Origin: Akkermansiaceae bacterium UBA956
Lineage (GTDB): Bacteria; Verrucomicrobiota; Verrucomicrobiia; Verrucomicrobiales; Akkermansiaceae
Length of the DNA stretch: 64,000 bases
Assembly: GCA_002293145.1 (NCBI GenBank)
Contig: DBCO01000020.1
Coordinates: 1-64,000 of the forward strand
Reading direction: 5' to 3'
Shown: piece by piece, positions 23,544 to 33,230 of the stretch
Layout of the letters: each line of letters opens with the position of its first letter
Position numbering within the stretch: the first letter of the stretch is position 1
Notes under the pieces: generated by a model
Databases searched by the model: none
The model's input: only the letters and a program-made list of their open reading frames with translations
Told to the model about the DNA's origin: nothing
Translations under genes and position numbers: made by a program

Positions 23544-24956
23544 GTGAGGATTTTTTTTGTAACAAGAGATTGCCATGCTTGGGGGAAATGGAGTAGAAGC
23601 TCCTTGTTGAAACGAGGGTGGGCTCAGGGGGAAATTTTGCTATTGGTTGCGATTGCATTGCTGCTGAGTGTGGGGTCGTGTCTGTGGTTAGTGCCATTGG
23701 AGTGGAAGACGGTAGCTGAGCATCTGCGGGGCTTCCCGGATGCAGATCATCGCATGCATGAGTTGCGGCCTCACGTATTGGGCGCACTGTGTTGTTTGCC
23801 GACGCTAGCGGCGCTGTGTTATGCGTTTGCAGGGATCATGGCGCGGTGGTTGACGAGGGAGTTTTTGCGGGCGCTGTTCGTGTGCTATGGGGGAATCTTG
23901 CTGGTATATTTCTTGATCGATTTTTCAGGAAATGCGGCTCGTTTTAGCGAAGGTGAGGGAGTGGGGGTAGGTGCGTGGCATTACTACAAGTCGATGTCTC
24001 CAGCGATCATTAGCCTGCTGTTGCCTTTTGGCATGTTGTTTTCAGTGTTGTTCTGTGTGGCTAAGGTCTCGCGCTCACGTGAGGTGGTGGCGGCTTTGCA
24101 AAGCGGACGGAGCATGTTTCGGGTGATGTTGCCTTTGTATGTCGCGGCAGTTCTCGCGACGCTTTTTAATGTGGGTTGTCATTTTCAATGGGCTCCAAAC
24201 GCAGAAGGGATGAAGTCGGTGGCGATGGATCAAGCGAGCGGGCAAGTCGGAACGCTGGTGAATCATGCGGTGTTTTATTATCCGCAAGGGAGGCGGGTGT
24301 GGATGGTCAAGGAAGTCCCGCCCTCTTATGAAATGGGCGCGCCATTGCGGGGAGTGGAGGTCACGTCTTTGCATGAGGATGGATCGTTAGCATCTAGGCT
24401 GTATGCGCGTGAGGCGCAGTGGCATGAGGGAGACGGCACTTGGTCATTTCAGCGAGTAGAGATTTCTGATCATCATAAAAATGAGGCTCCCGTTTTCGAG
24501 AAAAAGGAATCGCCCTACGTGATGCGAGATTGGCGTGAGACGCCGGCACAGATTGTGAAAGTTGGCTTGGATGTGCGTCATCTTGGTGTGCCTGATTTGA
24601 GTGGCATGCAGGGGCAGCTTTCATCGGCTGAGTGGCAGTCTCAGGATGTGGCTCGGTATTCGACCCAGTGGCACTATCGTTTTTCTCTGCCATTGACTTG
24701 TTTGGTGTATGTGATGTTTGCGGTGCCGATGACCTTGTATGTGACGCGTCGGGCGAGTGGGGCGGCGATGGCGGTAACGATCATTTTGGCGATCCAATTG
24801 GTGCTACTGAGCACTGTAGCGCTGGCCATGGGAGAATCGGGTAACCTTTCGCCTAAGGCTGCGGCATGGGGGCCAGTGCTTTGTTTTGCGGTGTTAGGAA
24901 TCTGGTTGATGAGGCGTCGGAGTTCCGGGCGTCCACTTTGGCCGCTGTTGGGCTAG
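23544..24956 (+). CDS. LptF/LptG family permease (YjgP/YjgQ)
   Basis: 470 residues. Membrane segments cluster at the N-terminus (about 30-50, 77-97, 108-128, 150-172 and 195-212), followed by a periplasmic beta-jellyroll region (about 215-375) and C-terminal segments (about 382-465). This is the LptF/G architecture of the lipopolysaccharide export ABC transporter. An extra N-terminal helix before the usual first segment makes it longer than E. coli LptF/G (about 360). No second lptF/G or lptB gene lies nearby. It ends 4 nt from the convergent CotH gene. Confidence 0.85.
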   Translation: MRIFFVTRDCHAWGKWSRSSLLKRGWAQGEILLLVAIALLLSVGSCLWLVPLEWKTVAEHLRGFPDADHRMHELRPHVLGALCCLPTLAALCYAFAGIMARWLTREFLRALFVCYGGILLVYFLIDFSGNAARFSEGEGVGVGAWHYYKSMSPAIISLLLPFGMLFSVLFCVAKVSRSREVVAALQSGRSMFRVMLPLYVAAVLATLFNVGCHFQWAPNAEGMKSVAMDQASGQVGTLVNHAVFYYPQGRRVWMVKEVPPSYEMGAPLRGVEVTSLHEDGSLASRLYAREAQWHEGDGTWSFQRVEISDHHKNEAPVFEKKESPYVMRDWRETPAQIVKVGLDVRHLGVPDLSGMQGQLSSAEWQSQDVARYSTQWHYRFSLPLTCLVYVMFAVPMTLYVTRRASGAAMAVTIILAIQLVLLSTVALAMGESGNLSPKAAAWGPVLCFAVLGIWLMRRRSSGRPLWPLLG

Positions 24957-24960
24957 GCGT

Positions 24961-27900
24961 TTAGCGGAGTTGGGCTCGGATGCGCCAGAACTTGCGGTCT
25001 TGTGAGGAGACGGGAGTGGCGGAGCGGTGGATGATGGTTTCCTTGCCTGAGGCATCGCGCGTGCGAGAGAGCAGTAAATCCTCGGTAGTCCATGGACCTT
25101 GAAGATTGCTGCTGGACTCGAGGAATACGAGCACACTGTCGGTTCCATATTTTTGAGGATGGGTCAATTGAATGTAGTCATCCGTGATGGTGTTGAGGGT
25201 CACGGGAGTGATTGCTAAGCTGAGCATGAGCTCAGGATTGGAAACTGTAGGATTGCCACCCATGGCGTATTCTAACAGATTGGGAATGCCGTCGGCATCA
25301 GGGTCAGCCTGTGGATCGGTTAGGTTGTGAGCATTGGCCCATGAGGTCCAGTAGGTGGCATCGCTGGTGCCGGGATTGCCTTGCGTGGTGTTCGAGGGGC
25401 GCCAATAACTGCCGTTGTTGTCATTGGCAAATTGATCGGGAGTGATGGCGACGAGGGAATAGCCTGCGCCATCAGCTTCGGTGGGCCAGCCGTTGATGGG
25501 TTGGTAACTGACTTGACGAATGATGGCATCGTTGTCATCGCGAATGGTGATCGTCTCACCAGCGTTGTTGAGATTTCCGGTGTAGGATCCCGCAACGGGC
25601 AGGGAAGTGCCGTAGCGGAATTCGAATGCCGAGCGTCTCGCCGCGAGGATGATGCGTGCTCCGGCAGCGAGAGTCGTGCCTAAGGTGGAGTTGTCGAAAT
25701 CGAAGCCAACGGCATCGTAGATGTAGAGTCCGCGGAGATCGATGCTGCTCGTTCCCGTATTAACGATCTCGATGAATTCAAAATCATCGGCATCGATGAA
25801 ACCAGCGGCCAGCTCGGTGGGTGAAGGATCTGTGGGGTGATACATGATTTCACTGATGGCCAGATTGAGCGCAGCGGGTGCGGTGGTATTGAGGAAATAA
25901 GTCGCATCGGCCAAGGCACTCCACTCGGTGGTGGTGTTGTGTCTTGCTCTGACTTGGAGTTTTTTCTCCCCTGTGCCAATGAGTTGGAAGGGCGTGCTGG
26001 TGTTTGCGCGTGTGGCGCTGAGCGAGCAGTTCATGCTGATGTCAGAGCTGGTAGTATTCGCTTGATGAATCTCGACTGCAATCACGTTGTTGCCCTCTAA
26101 GAGCAAGTTGGTGGGGATGTTGTTGATCGTGAGTTCCGTGTCCTCGATGGCATCATTCGAAAAATAATTGAATGCAGGATCGATTGGGAGATTTCCCGCG
26201 ATGCGAGTGCCGTTGAGGTAAACAGCGTAGGCGTCGTCGTACTCGATGCGCAACGAGAGATTGCTAATCTGTGCAGCGTTAGCGAGGCTGAATGATTTGC
26301 GGAAATAACATGTGGCATAACGCGGGTCAGGTCGGGTGATGGCAGTTGCCTCATCACCATCTCCATAGCCGAGTTCTGCGGTGCCAGTGTTCCAGCTGTT
26401 ATGATTGTAAGCTAAGTTGCGCCAGGCAGTGCCTTGATTGGAGTTATTGGATAGGTATTTCCAGTTCGAGGCCGACCACGGAATGAGCATTTCGTTGGTG
26501 GTATTCGACAGAAAAACCAATGCTCCTGAGCGCAGTGATCCACCGACGGCACGGGGATCTGAGCCATCGGGCATGTAGTAAAGTGTGCTGTTGGCGGGGC
26601 CTGTCATCGTGACTTCCGTGCCTGATTGTTGATAGCCTCCCGAGGGCGCGAGGATCGGAGAATCGATGACTGGGAATAGTCCATCTGCGCGGAGTTGATC
26701 CACCACGATCGAGTGACGTGGACTGAGATAATTGCTGACGTCATTGCGCGCATTGAGCCAATTGTTTTTGGTCAAAGGCGAGCCGCTTTTTGCATCGCCC
26801 CAGCGAGCACTCTCGGCAATGATGGCGAGGTCGATTTCTGCGGCAAGTGCATTAAAGCGATTGCTCCAAGCCGTGGGTGATAGGGCTCCGCCAGCGAACA
26901 TATGCTTCTGCACACGATCCGCCCAACGCATTTTGTATTCGGCATTCGCAATCAGATCGAGGTGCAGGTAGTAGGGATTGGAATATAAGAAATTTGCCTG
27001 CTCGGTCTCACCGAATGGACCGGTGCGGTCTTCGTAGACGTTGAAAAATGAGTGCTCGAAGTCATGGGCAAAAAAGCGAAAGCCTTCGCCCGGATTGTTG
27101 ATCGATCGCCGACTGCCGAACCAATTGTTTGCGCGATTGTTTCCAAGAAAGGCCGACGTGCAGCCATCGAGATTTCCGGACCAAAACGTGAGCATCATGT
27201 AGTCGATCAAATTGTCGACATCGAGAAACACAGGATCAAGCGAAGGAGTCACGCCATCGGCCGCTTTGCCCATCATTTTGAAGTAATTTTCGTTTGTAGG
27301 ATTTGCGTGATGGGCACGACTCAAGTTCCACAAATTTTGCCAGGCAGTGAGATTGCCATCGGTCACCCCCGTGATGTAGCCTGAGTCTTGTTCTGCTTTA
27401 ATTACATCATATTCGTCTTTATTGCCGCCGAAATATGATGCCGAAAATGCGGCCTCGGTGCGCTCATCCAGATTGAATAATCCCCAATAGACACCATTCA
27501 GATAGAGGTGGATGTAGCGAACGCGTGAGCCCGCTTGCCCCATATCGAGCTGCGCGATTCGGGTCGCTTCTTCACGCAAAAAGGTATTGTTGCCATCGCC
27601 GCCAAATGACCACGAATAGTTCTGCGCGGTGCGGAAATCGATGCGATCAAAGGACTGTGAACCGTGACGACCAAACAGCGGGTAATCGAGTTTGGTGTCA
27701 CCGTAATCTTGGCGGAAGTATAGATGGAAGGCGTGCTTGGGATTGTCCTCGCTGCGCGAAAATCCACCGCGCATACGCACACCGGCATTGATTTGGAATT
27801 CGCTGGTGCCATTGGGGTTCAAGGCATCGGGCGGGTTGATCCATTCTAATGAAGCTGGACGTTCCCATGCCAATCCACGACCGTATGGATTGGAGAAAAA

Positions 27901-29946
27901 CCCCTGTGATCCATTCATATTGAACAAATTCGGCAGATCGGTGGTGATGACGACGCTAGGCAGGGCGAGTAGCGCATTTTTAACCACAGTCGGTCCACCG
28001 ATGTCAGGATTGCTGCTATTCACGATTTCTGGATCCATGCCGTAGTCTAAAACTTGCGAGGTTCCCGAGCTGCTGGGCCAGCCCGGAGGTGCACTGCCGT
28101 CCGCTTGTTGGGTGATGATGTCGTTTGGAAACAAATACGTTTGCGTATCGACATCGGTGGCTTCCCAATCCGTGAGAAAGGCCGCTGCTCGTAAATTGGT
28201 AGTGCTGGAGATCGCGAGGGGGGCTGAATAGATTGTTCCCGTCGTAGCCGTGGGTGTGCTGCCATCGGTCGTGTAGCGAATCGTCGCGCCCGGCGTGGCT
28301 GTCGTGATGGCAAGGGTAAATGGTGCGGAGAAAATCCCGCGCTTCACACTAAACTGTGTATCGGCGACTTTCCCTAACAAGGTGAACTCGGTATTGATCC
28401 AACCAGGGGTGGCTTTTTTCTCGCCGTAAAATGCATAGCCATTGGTGGCATCGGGTGAGCCTGCGATCAGCTCAGGCAATTGCAAAAATGTTGTGTCTTC
28501 ACTGCTGACATTGAGCCCCTGAATCGCAAGTGCGTTGTTTCCAGATTGTAGAGTTGTGAGTGCATTGGTGACATTGAAACCTTGAGGAATCAAGGCAGAG
28601 GCTTCCGTGCGTGCTGCGGTAGCAACGGACGTCCAGATCGGCGAAGGCGGAGCGTTTTGTGCGGCGATCTGCGTTCCATTGAGCCATGCGACAAAGCCGT
28701 CGTTGTAGCGGTTGACTAGCGAGAGCGAGGTCGCAGTGCCTGGGCCAGCGGCGGTAAATATTTTGCGCAAGTAGGCTGTGGCGCGAATGTTGCGCATGGA
28801 GCTCTCTAGGCTGGTTGCGATCAAGCTACCCGTGCTCCCCTCGGGTATCGTAAAGGCTGATAGTCCACCATTGGCGGTGTCACCCACAAGATCAAAGTTC
28901 GTCGCATTCCAAGAGCTATGCGCCCCAGCGGCGGCATAAAATTCTACGCAATTTCCGCCATAGCCCTGAAACATCATAAACTCGAAGCTGTGTTGACCTG
29001 CGGTGAGAAAAATCGAACCTAGATGGTCCTCAGGGCCGTGATTCGTATCATCCACCATCACATCGATTCCATTGATGCGGATGCGTCCGCCATCGTCTGA
29101 ATTTAGACCAAAGGTGTAGGTGCCGGCGGTGGGAATCTGGATCCAGCCCTGGCCACGAATCACATAGTTGTCGCCGTTGCCGCCTGGAGGAAGTGCATTA
29201 TTGGCATAGCGGCCATCACTGCCATTGCCGAGAAAATTCACCGTTGAGACGATGCTGCTACTCACGGCGAGAATGCCGGAATTGTTTGGCACCAGTGCGG
29301 CATCTGCCGTAGCTATACTGCCAATGTATTGATTGTAAAACACCTGCTGCACACTAATCCCTGGGATCTTTGTGCCATAACCTAAGCCGCTGTTGCCCGT
29401 GCTCCATGCAGCGTCATTGAAGCTCAGGTTTTTCCATGTGGCATCCTGCGATCCACTTGTGGGAATTCGGTATTTCCAGGCTGTCGATGCTGCGATGTGG
29501 CGGGTGAAGACGAAGCGTTTGCCATAGGATTCATCAGCTGACTGCGAGGGGAATTGGGGCGAAAATTGCTGCTCGATTCCACCATCCGGCCGCACCAGTG
29601 CAAGGAATTCACCTCCTTTGCTTAAACTGAAGTTGGTGTGATTCGCATACAGCGCCGATTTTCCCGAAGCAAAAAAGATCCGGAATTCACCAGCAGCCAA
29701 GCTCACCGTAGGGAACGACCACTTGCTCAAATTACCGCTATTATCCGTCAACTTCCAGCCCGTGAGATCGATGGGATTAGCGGTGGGATTGTGAATCTCG
29801 ATCCAATCCGAGTAAGCCCCATCCTCATCGGCCAAGTTGCTGGCATTGTCCGCCATAAATTCACTAATGATCGGGCTGGCAGACAACATCGATGCCGATA
29901 GCCCAGCATAGCAGGAAAAACAGGAGAGAAAATGACGTAATCGCAT
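24961..29946 (-). CDS. giant secreted CotH/lamin-tail/PA14 protein
   Basis: 1661 residues. A signal peptide (1-24) is followed by a lamin-tail domain (about 25-150), a PA14-like lectin domain (about 210-360), a chitobiase-type C-terminal domain (about 530-610, TPGATIRYTTDGSTPT), a CotH-like spore-coat kinase domain (about 655-1000, with GVRMRGGFSR, YIHLYLNGVYWGLFNLDER and FFAHDFEHSF), a degenerate beta-sandwich region, and a second lamin-tail domain (about 1350-1490). A C-terminal module begins with DPDADGIPNLLEYAMGG. CotH is an atypical protein kinase in spore-formers. In this phylum such proteins are numerous and of unknown role, probably cell-surface carbohydrate-related. Intact frame. Confidence 0.88.
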   Translation of the reverse strand: MRLRHFLSCFSCYAGLSASMLSASPIISEFMADNASNLADEDGAYSDWIEIHNPTANPIDLTGWKLTDNSGNLSKWSFPTVSLAAGEFRIFFASGKSALYANHTNFSLSKGGEFLALVRPDGGIEQQFSPQFPSQSADESYGKRFVFTRHIAASTAWKYRIPTSGSQDATWKNLSFNDAAWSTGNSGLGYGTKIPGISVQQVFYNQYIGSIATADAALVPNNSGILAVSSSIVSTVNFLGNGSDGRYANNALPPGGNGDNYVIRGQGWIQIPTAGTYTFGLNSDDGGRIRINGIDVMVDDTNHGPEDHLGSIFLTAGQHSFEFMMFQGYGGNCVEFYAAAGAHSSWNATNFDLVGDTANGGLSAFTIPEGSTGSLIATSLESSMRNIRATAYLRKIFTAAGPGTATSLSLVNRYNDGFVAWLNGTQIAAQNAPPSPIWTSVATAARTEASALIPQGFNVTNALTTLQSGNNALAIQGLNVSSEDTTFLQLPELIAGSPDATNGYAFYGEKKATPGWINTEFTLLGKVADTQFSVKRGIFSAPFTLAITTATPGATIRYTTDGSTPTATTGTIYSAPLAISSTTNLRAAAFLTDWEATDVDTQTYLFPNDIITQQADGSAPPGWPSSSGTSQVLDYGMDPEIVNSSNPDIGGPTVVKNALLALPSVVITTDLPNLFNMNGSQGFFSNPYGRGLAWERPASLEWINPPDALNPNGTSEFQINAGVRMRGGFSRSEDNPKHAFHLYFRQDYGDTKLDYPLFGRHGSQSFDRIDFRTAQNYSWSFGGDGNNTFLREEATRIAQLDMGQAGSRVRYIHLYLNGVYWGLFNLDERTEAAFSASYFGGNKDEYDVIKAEQDSGYITGVTDGNLTAWQNLWNLSRAHHANPTNENYFKMMGKAADGVTPSLDPVFLDVDNLIDYMMLTFWSGNLDGCTSAFLGNNRANNWFGSRRSINNPGEGFRFFAHDFEHSFFNVYEDRTGPFGETEQANFLYSNPYYLHLDLIANAEYKMRWADRVQKHMFAGGALSPTAWSNRFNALAAEIDLAIIAESARWGDAKSGSPLTKNNWLNARNDVSNYLSPRHSIVVDQLRADGLFPVIDSPILAPSGGYQQSGTEVTMTGPANSTLYYMPDGSDPRAVGGSLRSGALVFLSNTTNEMLIPWSASNWKYLSNNSNQGTAWRNLAYNHNSWNTGTAELGYGDGDEATAITRPDPRYATCYFRKSFSLANAAQISNLSLRIEYDDAYAVYLNGTRIAGNLPIDPAFNYFSNDAIEDTELTINNIPTNLLLEGNNVIAVEIHQANTTSSDISMNCSLSATRANTSTPFQLIGTGEKKLQVRARHNTTTEWSALADATYFLNTTAPAALNLAISEIMYHPTDPSPTELAAGFIDADDFEFIEIVNTGTSSIDLRGLYIYDAVGFDFDNSTLGTTLAAGARIILAARRSAFEFRYGTSLPVAGSYTGNLNNAGETITIRDDNDAIIRQVSYQPINGWPTEADGAGYSLVAITPDQFANDNNGSYWRPSNTTQGNPGTSDATYWTSWANAHNLTDPQADPDADGIPNLLEYAMGGNPTVSNPELMLSLAITPVTLNTITDDYIQLTHPQKYGTDSVLVFLESSSNLQGPWTTEDLLLSRTRDASGKETIIHRSATPVSSQDRKFWRIRAQLR

Positions 29947-30439
29947 GCGGTTAAATCAAAAATACCTCGAAAGCAGGAAAACTCAAGCAAATAGAGAGAA
30001 AATGTAGCAGGGGGGCCTCGGGCATCGTTATCAAGCTATCGAATTGCAAGCGTTTCAGACATGCTCATAAGAGCTATCATGGTGCGCTGGTCATTTGAGA
30101 AGATAATAGAATTTCAGGATTTTACAGAATTTGAAAATTTTGATGCGACGTATCGTCTCAGAAATTGCACTTGCCAGATTTCCCAGAAAATTCTCACGAG
30201 AAGCCAAGAACAAGCAGGTAATTCAGGGAGCTGGCAATTCTTGTTAGTCTTGTAAATCCTCGAATCTTGTGATGAGTTTCTGGGGATTTCGCGTTATTTT
30301 ATTTTCTGATTCGGTTAGATTTTGCCCAATATTTTTCTCACAATTGCTGCATCAGTAGCTCGCGGATCTCTATTCATTAGAATTTCACGAGATTTTCACT
30401 GGATCATTGGCTAGGCTGTGTGTAGGGTTTCGCACTGAA
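29947..30439. other. 493-bp AT-rich intergenic region
   Basis: Divergent spacer between the CotH gene and the ABC operon. It is clearly more AT-rich than its neighbours (about 36-38% GC in the lines counted). It should hold promoters for both directions, but no consensus, hairpin or convincing ORF was found. The 64-codon frame at 30061 has no protein-like character. Confidence 0.5.
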
Positions 30440-31315
30440 ATGACCCAGCTCGCTGTTGATATCCGCCATTTAGTCAAAGATTTCCGCTCGCCGCTGCGCG
30501 GGGTGAAGGCGTTTCGTGCCGTGGATGGAGTATCGCTCCAGATTCAGGCGGGCGAAGTCTATGGCCTGATCGGACCGAATGGTTCGGGTAAATCAACTAC
30601 GATGAAGGCCTTGCTTGGCTTGGTGGCTCCTACCGCGGGTTCTTGTGCGATCTATGGCAAAGATTCGATGAAGGTGGATTCGCGCAACGATGTTGGTTTT
30701 TTGCCGGAAAATCCTTATTTTTACAAGCATTTAACGGGTGCGGAAACCTTGCGATTCTATGGCAAGCTCTGCGACATTCGCGGCAAGGTGCTGGAGGCGC
30801 GGGTGGATGAATTGCTGGAGCTGGTGGATCTGCGCGATGCGCGGGATCGTCGCTTGGGAGGATATTCGAAGGGCATGTTGCAGCGCATCGGTTTGGCGCA
30901 GGCGATGATTCAAGACCCGCGTTTGTTGATTTTGGACGAGCCGACGGCGGGGGTGGATCCGATTGGCTCGCGGCAGATTCGCGATTTGATCTTGAAGCTA
31001 CGCGATCAGGGCAAGACAGTTTTTTTGTGCTCACACTTGTTGGAACAGGTGCAGGAGGTGTGCGATCACGTTGGTATCATATTTCAAGGAAAAATGGTTA
31101 AGGAGGGACGATTGGAGGATTTGATCTCGTTGGAGGACCAGACCGAAATTGTGCTCAAGGATGCGGATGAGGAACTGGTGGCGGAGATTCGTGGCTTGGT
31201 CGAGCGCACAGGCCATGCCAGATTGGTGCGTACTGGTCGTCCGCGCACGACCTTGGAGCGTTTGTTTTTGCAAGAAACGCAGGGGTATCAGGCCGCGAAA
31301 GGGGGCGAGAAGTAG
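30440..31315 (+). CDS. ABC transporter ATP-binding protein
   Basis: 291 residues. Walker A GPNGSGKST (45-53), signature YSKGM (142-146), Walker B LLILDEPTAGVDP with Asp166/Glu167, and the switch His in FLCSHLLEQV. It resembles the NatA/CcmA-type exporters (ABC-2). ATG 30440 is preferred over the upstream in-frame TTG 30407, since conserved sequence begins at ELAVDIRHL-like residues just after it. Followed by a membrane subunit and a lipid-anchored or secreted helical protein in the same operon. Confidence 0.92.
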   Translation: MTQLAVDIRHLVKDFRSPLRGVKAFRAVDGVSLQIQAGEVYGLIGPNGSGKSTTMKALLGLVAPTAGSCAIYGKDSMKVDSRNDVGFLPENPYFYKHLTGAETLRFYGKLCDIRGKVLEARVDELLELVDLRDARDRRLGGYSKGMLQRIGLAQAMIQDPRLLILDEPTAGVDPIGSRQIRDLILKLRDQGKTVFLCSHLLEQVQEVCDHVGIIFQGKMVKEGRLEDLISLEDQTEIVLKDADEELVAEIRGLVERTGHARLVRTGRPRTTLERLFLQETQGYQAAKGGEK

Positions 31316-31319
31316 GATC

Positions 31320-32240
31320 ATGGCGAAGGAGAAGACAAATCGGTGGTTGCAGCCGCGACGCGTTGTGGTGCTGGCAATGAATACGTTCACGCAGTTGGTA
31401 AGGATGAAGGTATTTTATTTCCTGATGATTTTTGCGATTATTGCCTTGGTGGCACAGTTCCTGGACTTACCGCAATATCATGGGCCAGAGGCAGTTTACA
31501 CGGGGGAGTTGACCTTGCTCAAGGGCTGGTGCATGGGAGTGATGAAATTGTTTGCCGTGGTGTTTTCGATCACCGCTACGGCTTTGTTGTTGCCGAAGGA
31601 TGTGGAAGATCGCACACTGTATACGATTTTGGCGAAACCTGTGCCGCGTTTGGATTACTTGGTGGGGAAGTTGTCAGGAGTGCTGCTGTTGATTTTCATT
31701 TCACTTGTGGTGATGGATGGGATCATGACGGCGGTCTTGGCGATCCGTACGGAGCAGTTACTGGATGGTCAGATGTTTTTGGCGCAATCGCGCGGGTGGA
31801 CTGCTGAGGCGATCGAGTCGATGCGGGCGGAAATCAGCATGCAGGGGCCGACTTGGTCGTTGCAGGCGGGGGTATTATCGATCTTTTTGCTATCCGCCAT
31901 CGTCGGCGCAGTGTCGCTGCTGTTGTCGACTTTCTCGACGAGTACGTTGTTCACGATCATCGTTTCGTTTCTGTGCTTTCTAGCAGGATTTTTCCAGGCT
32001 GACGCGGCGGAGTTTTATCGGGCTACGGCGGAGGCAGGGACGACGACATTTGGTAGTCTCGTAATGAAGGCTGTGGCCTTGATTTTTCCGAACTATCAGC
32101 TCTTTAACGTTACGGATGCAGCGATTCAGGGACTTCCGGTCTCGGGCATGGCGATGCTGGTTTTGCTGGGTCTGACGGCATTTTACGTGGTGCTCTACAC
32201 CTTGCTCTCGTGGTTTGTTTTTTCCGACAAAGAATTCTAA
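31320..32240 (+). CDS. ABC-2 type transporter permease
   Basis: 306 residues from ATG 31320, 5 nt after the ATPase stop. About six membrane segments (near 25-45, 75-95, 120-145, 180-205, 215-235 and 280-300) with a cytoplasmic loop DVEDRTLYTILAKPVPRLDYLVGKL, typical of ABC-2 permeases of the multi-copper maturation (NosY-like) group. Forms the channel for the upstream ATPase. Exported substrate unknown. Confidence 0.88.
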   Translation: MAKEKTNRWLQPRRVVVLAMNTFTQLVRMKVFYFLMIFAIIALVAQFLDLPQYHGPEAVYTGELTLLKGWCMGVMKLFAVVFSITATALLLPKDVEDRTLYTILAKPVPRLDYLVGKLSGVLLLIFISLVVMDGIMTAVLAIRTEQLLDGQMFLAQSRGWTAEAIESMRAEISMQGPTWSLQAGVLSIFLLSAIVGAVSLLLSTFSTSTLFTIIVSFLCFLAGFFQADAAEFYRATAEAGTTTFGSLVMKAVALIFPNYQLFNVTDAAIQGLPVSGMAMLVLLGLTAFYVVLYTLLSWFVFSDKEF

Positions 32241-32245
32241 GGACG

Positions 32246-33130
32246 ATGAACTTTTATCGAAAGATTGCCACGGTGTTGCTGCTACTGCTCGCTGCGGGTT
32301 GGCTCAAGTCGCCATGGGAAGCAGCAGCGCAGAGAAACTTTGTGTCTGCGGGGCTGTTGTCTCAGCCGCTGGATGTGGCGACTAAGGAAAAAATCGGCCA
32401 AACCTGTGCAGCTGTGGCTTTGGGCGGAATGCAATCGGTGGTGGCTACGTTTATCAATTTGGCGGCCTATGGCTCCTTTGAATATCGCGATTGGCCAAAG
32501 CTGGAAGAGCGCTACAACCTGATCGTTGCGTTACAACCAAAGTCAAGCTACTACTGGGATGTGGCATCGTGGCATTTGTCATACAATGCTGCGGTGGACT
32601 ATCGAGAACGGGAAGAATTACCGGCGGCACGGCGTGAGGCATTGCACAAGCAGTATATTCAAAAAGGGCGTGAGTTTTTGGATCGCGGCATCCAGAACAA
32701 TCCACAGGACTGGACATTGTATTCGAGCAAAGGTCGGAACTACGCGCATAAGGATAAATTTCCTGACTTTGCGGTGGCGGCGGAGGCATATCGCTGCGCA
32801 TGGCAGACGGGCAAGGGCCAGCGCACCTTTGAGGCTCGGGCCTGGCTTTATAGCTTGGCACGGGTGCCGGGGAAATCTGAGGATTCGTTAGATCTAGCGC
32901 GGGAGTTGTTTCGCAATCCCCAAAACCGGGTGGACTCGATCCGCTGTTTATTGTTTGTGTTAGAGTGGCAAGTGATGGGCGAGCGCACAATGGAGGATTT
33001 GTTAGGTCAGTGCTTTGAGGATTACAAGATGGCAGCCGAGATGCTGCGTCTCTATCAGCAGAATAATGCCGATCAAATGCCGCAGGATGGTGTGATGATG
33101 GCGATGCAATGGCTCAAAGAGCGGGGTTGA
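32246..33130 (+). CDS. hypothetical exported helical-repeat (TPR-like) protein of the ABC operon
   Basis: 294 residues starting 5 nt after the permease stop. N-terminal hydrophobic segment (about 6-22, IATVLLLLLAAGWL), then alternating helices with TPR-like features (YWDVASWHLSYNAA, DWTLYSSKGRNYAHKDKF, FEARAWLYSLARV). No named domain recognised. The conserved spacing implies it works with the ABC exporter, perhaps as a periplasmic adaptor. This is inference from context only. Confidence 0.75.
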   Translation: MNFYRKIATVLLLLLAAGWLKSPWEAAAQRNFVSAGLLSQPLDVATKEKIGQTCAAVALGGMQSVVATFINLAAYGSFEYRDWPKLEERYNLIVALQPKSSYYWDVASWHLSYNAAVDYREREELPAARREALHKQYIQKGREFLDRGIQNNPQDWTLYSSKGRNYAHKDKFPDFAVAAEAYRCAWQTGKGQRTFEARAWLYSLARVPGKSEDSLDLARELFRNPQNRVDSIRCLLFVLEWQVMGERTMEDLLGQCFEDYKMAAEMLRLYQQNNADQMPQDGVMMAMQWLKERG

Positions 33131-33169
33131 TGTCGCCTGATCGTGGTTTTTTTTGTATTTTGCGCATAG

Positions 33170-33215
33170 TTTGTCTCGACATGTACTAGTTGTTTCCTGC
33201 ATTTTGTCCCGACAA
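33170..33215. repeat. paired 12-bp direct repeat upstream of the phosphoesterase
   Basis: TTTGTCTCGACA (33170-33181) and TTTGTCCCGACA (33204-33215) match at 11 of 12 positions, with start-to-start spacing of 34 nt, ending 15 nt before the ATG of the phosphoesterase. The ends AGTTTGTC / GACAAACT are also inverted and followed by T5, so a long-loop hairpin is an alternative reading. Confidence 0.4.
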
Positions 33216-33230
33216 ACTTTTTGAAGATTC

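Noticed and set aside
30061..30255. 64-codon ORF in the AT-rich spacer
   Set aside because: No protein-like pattern, no Shine-Dalgarno sequence, and composition typical of AT-rich non-coding DNA.
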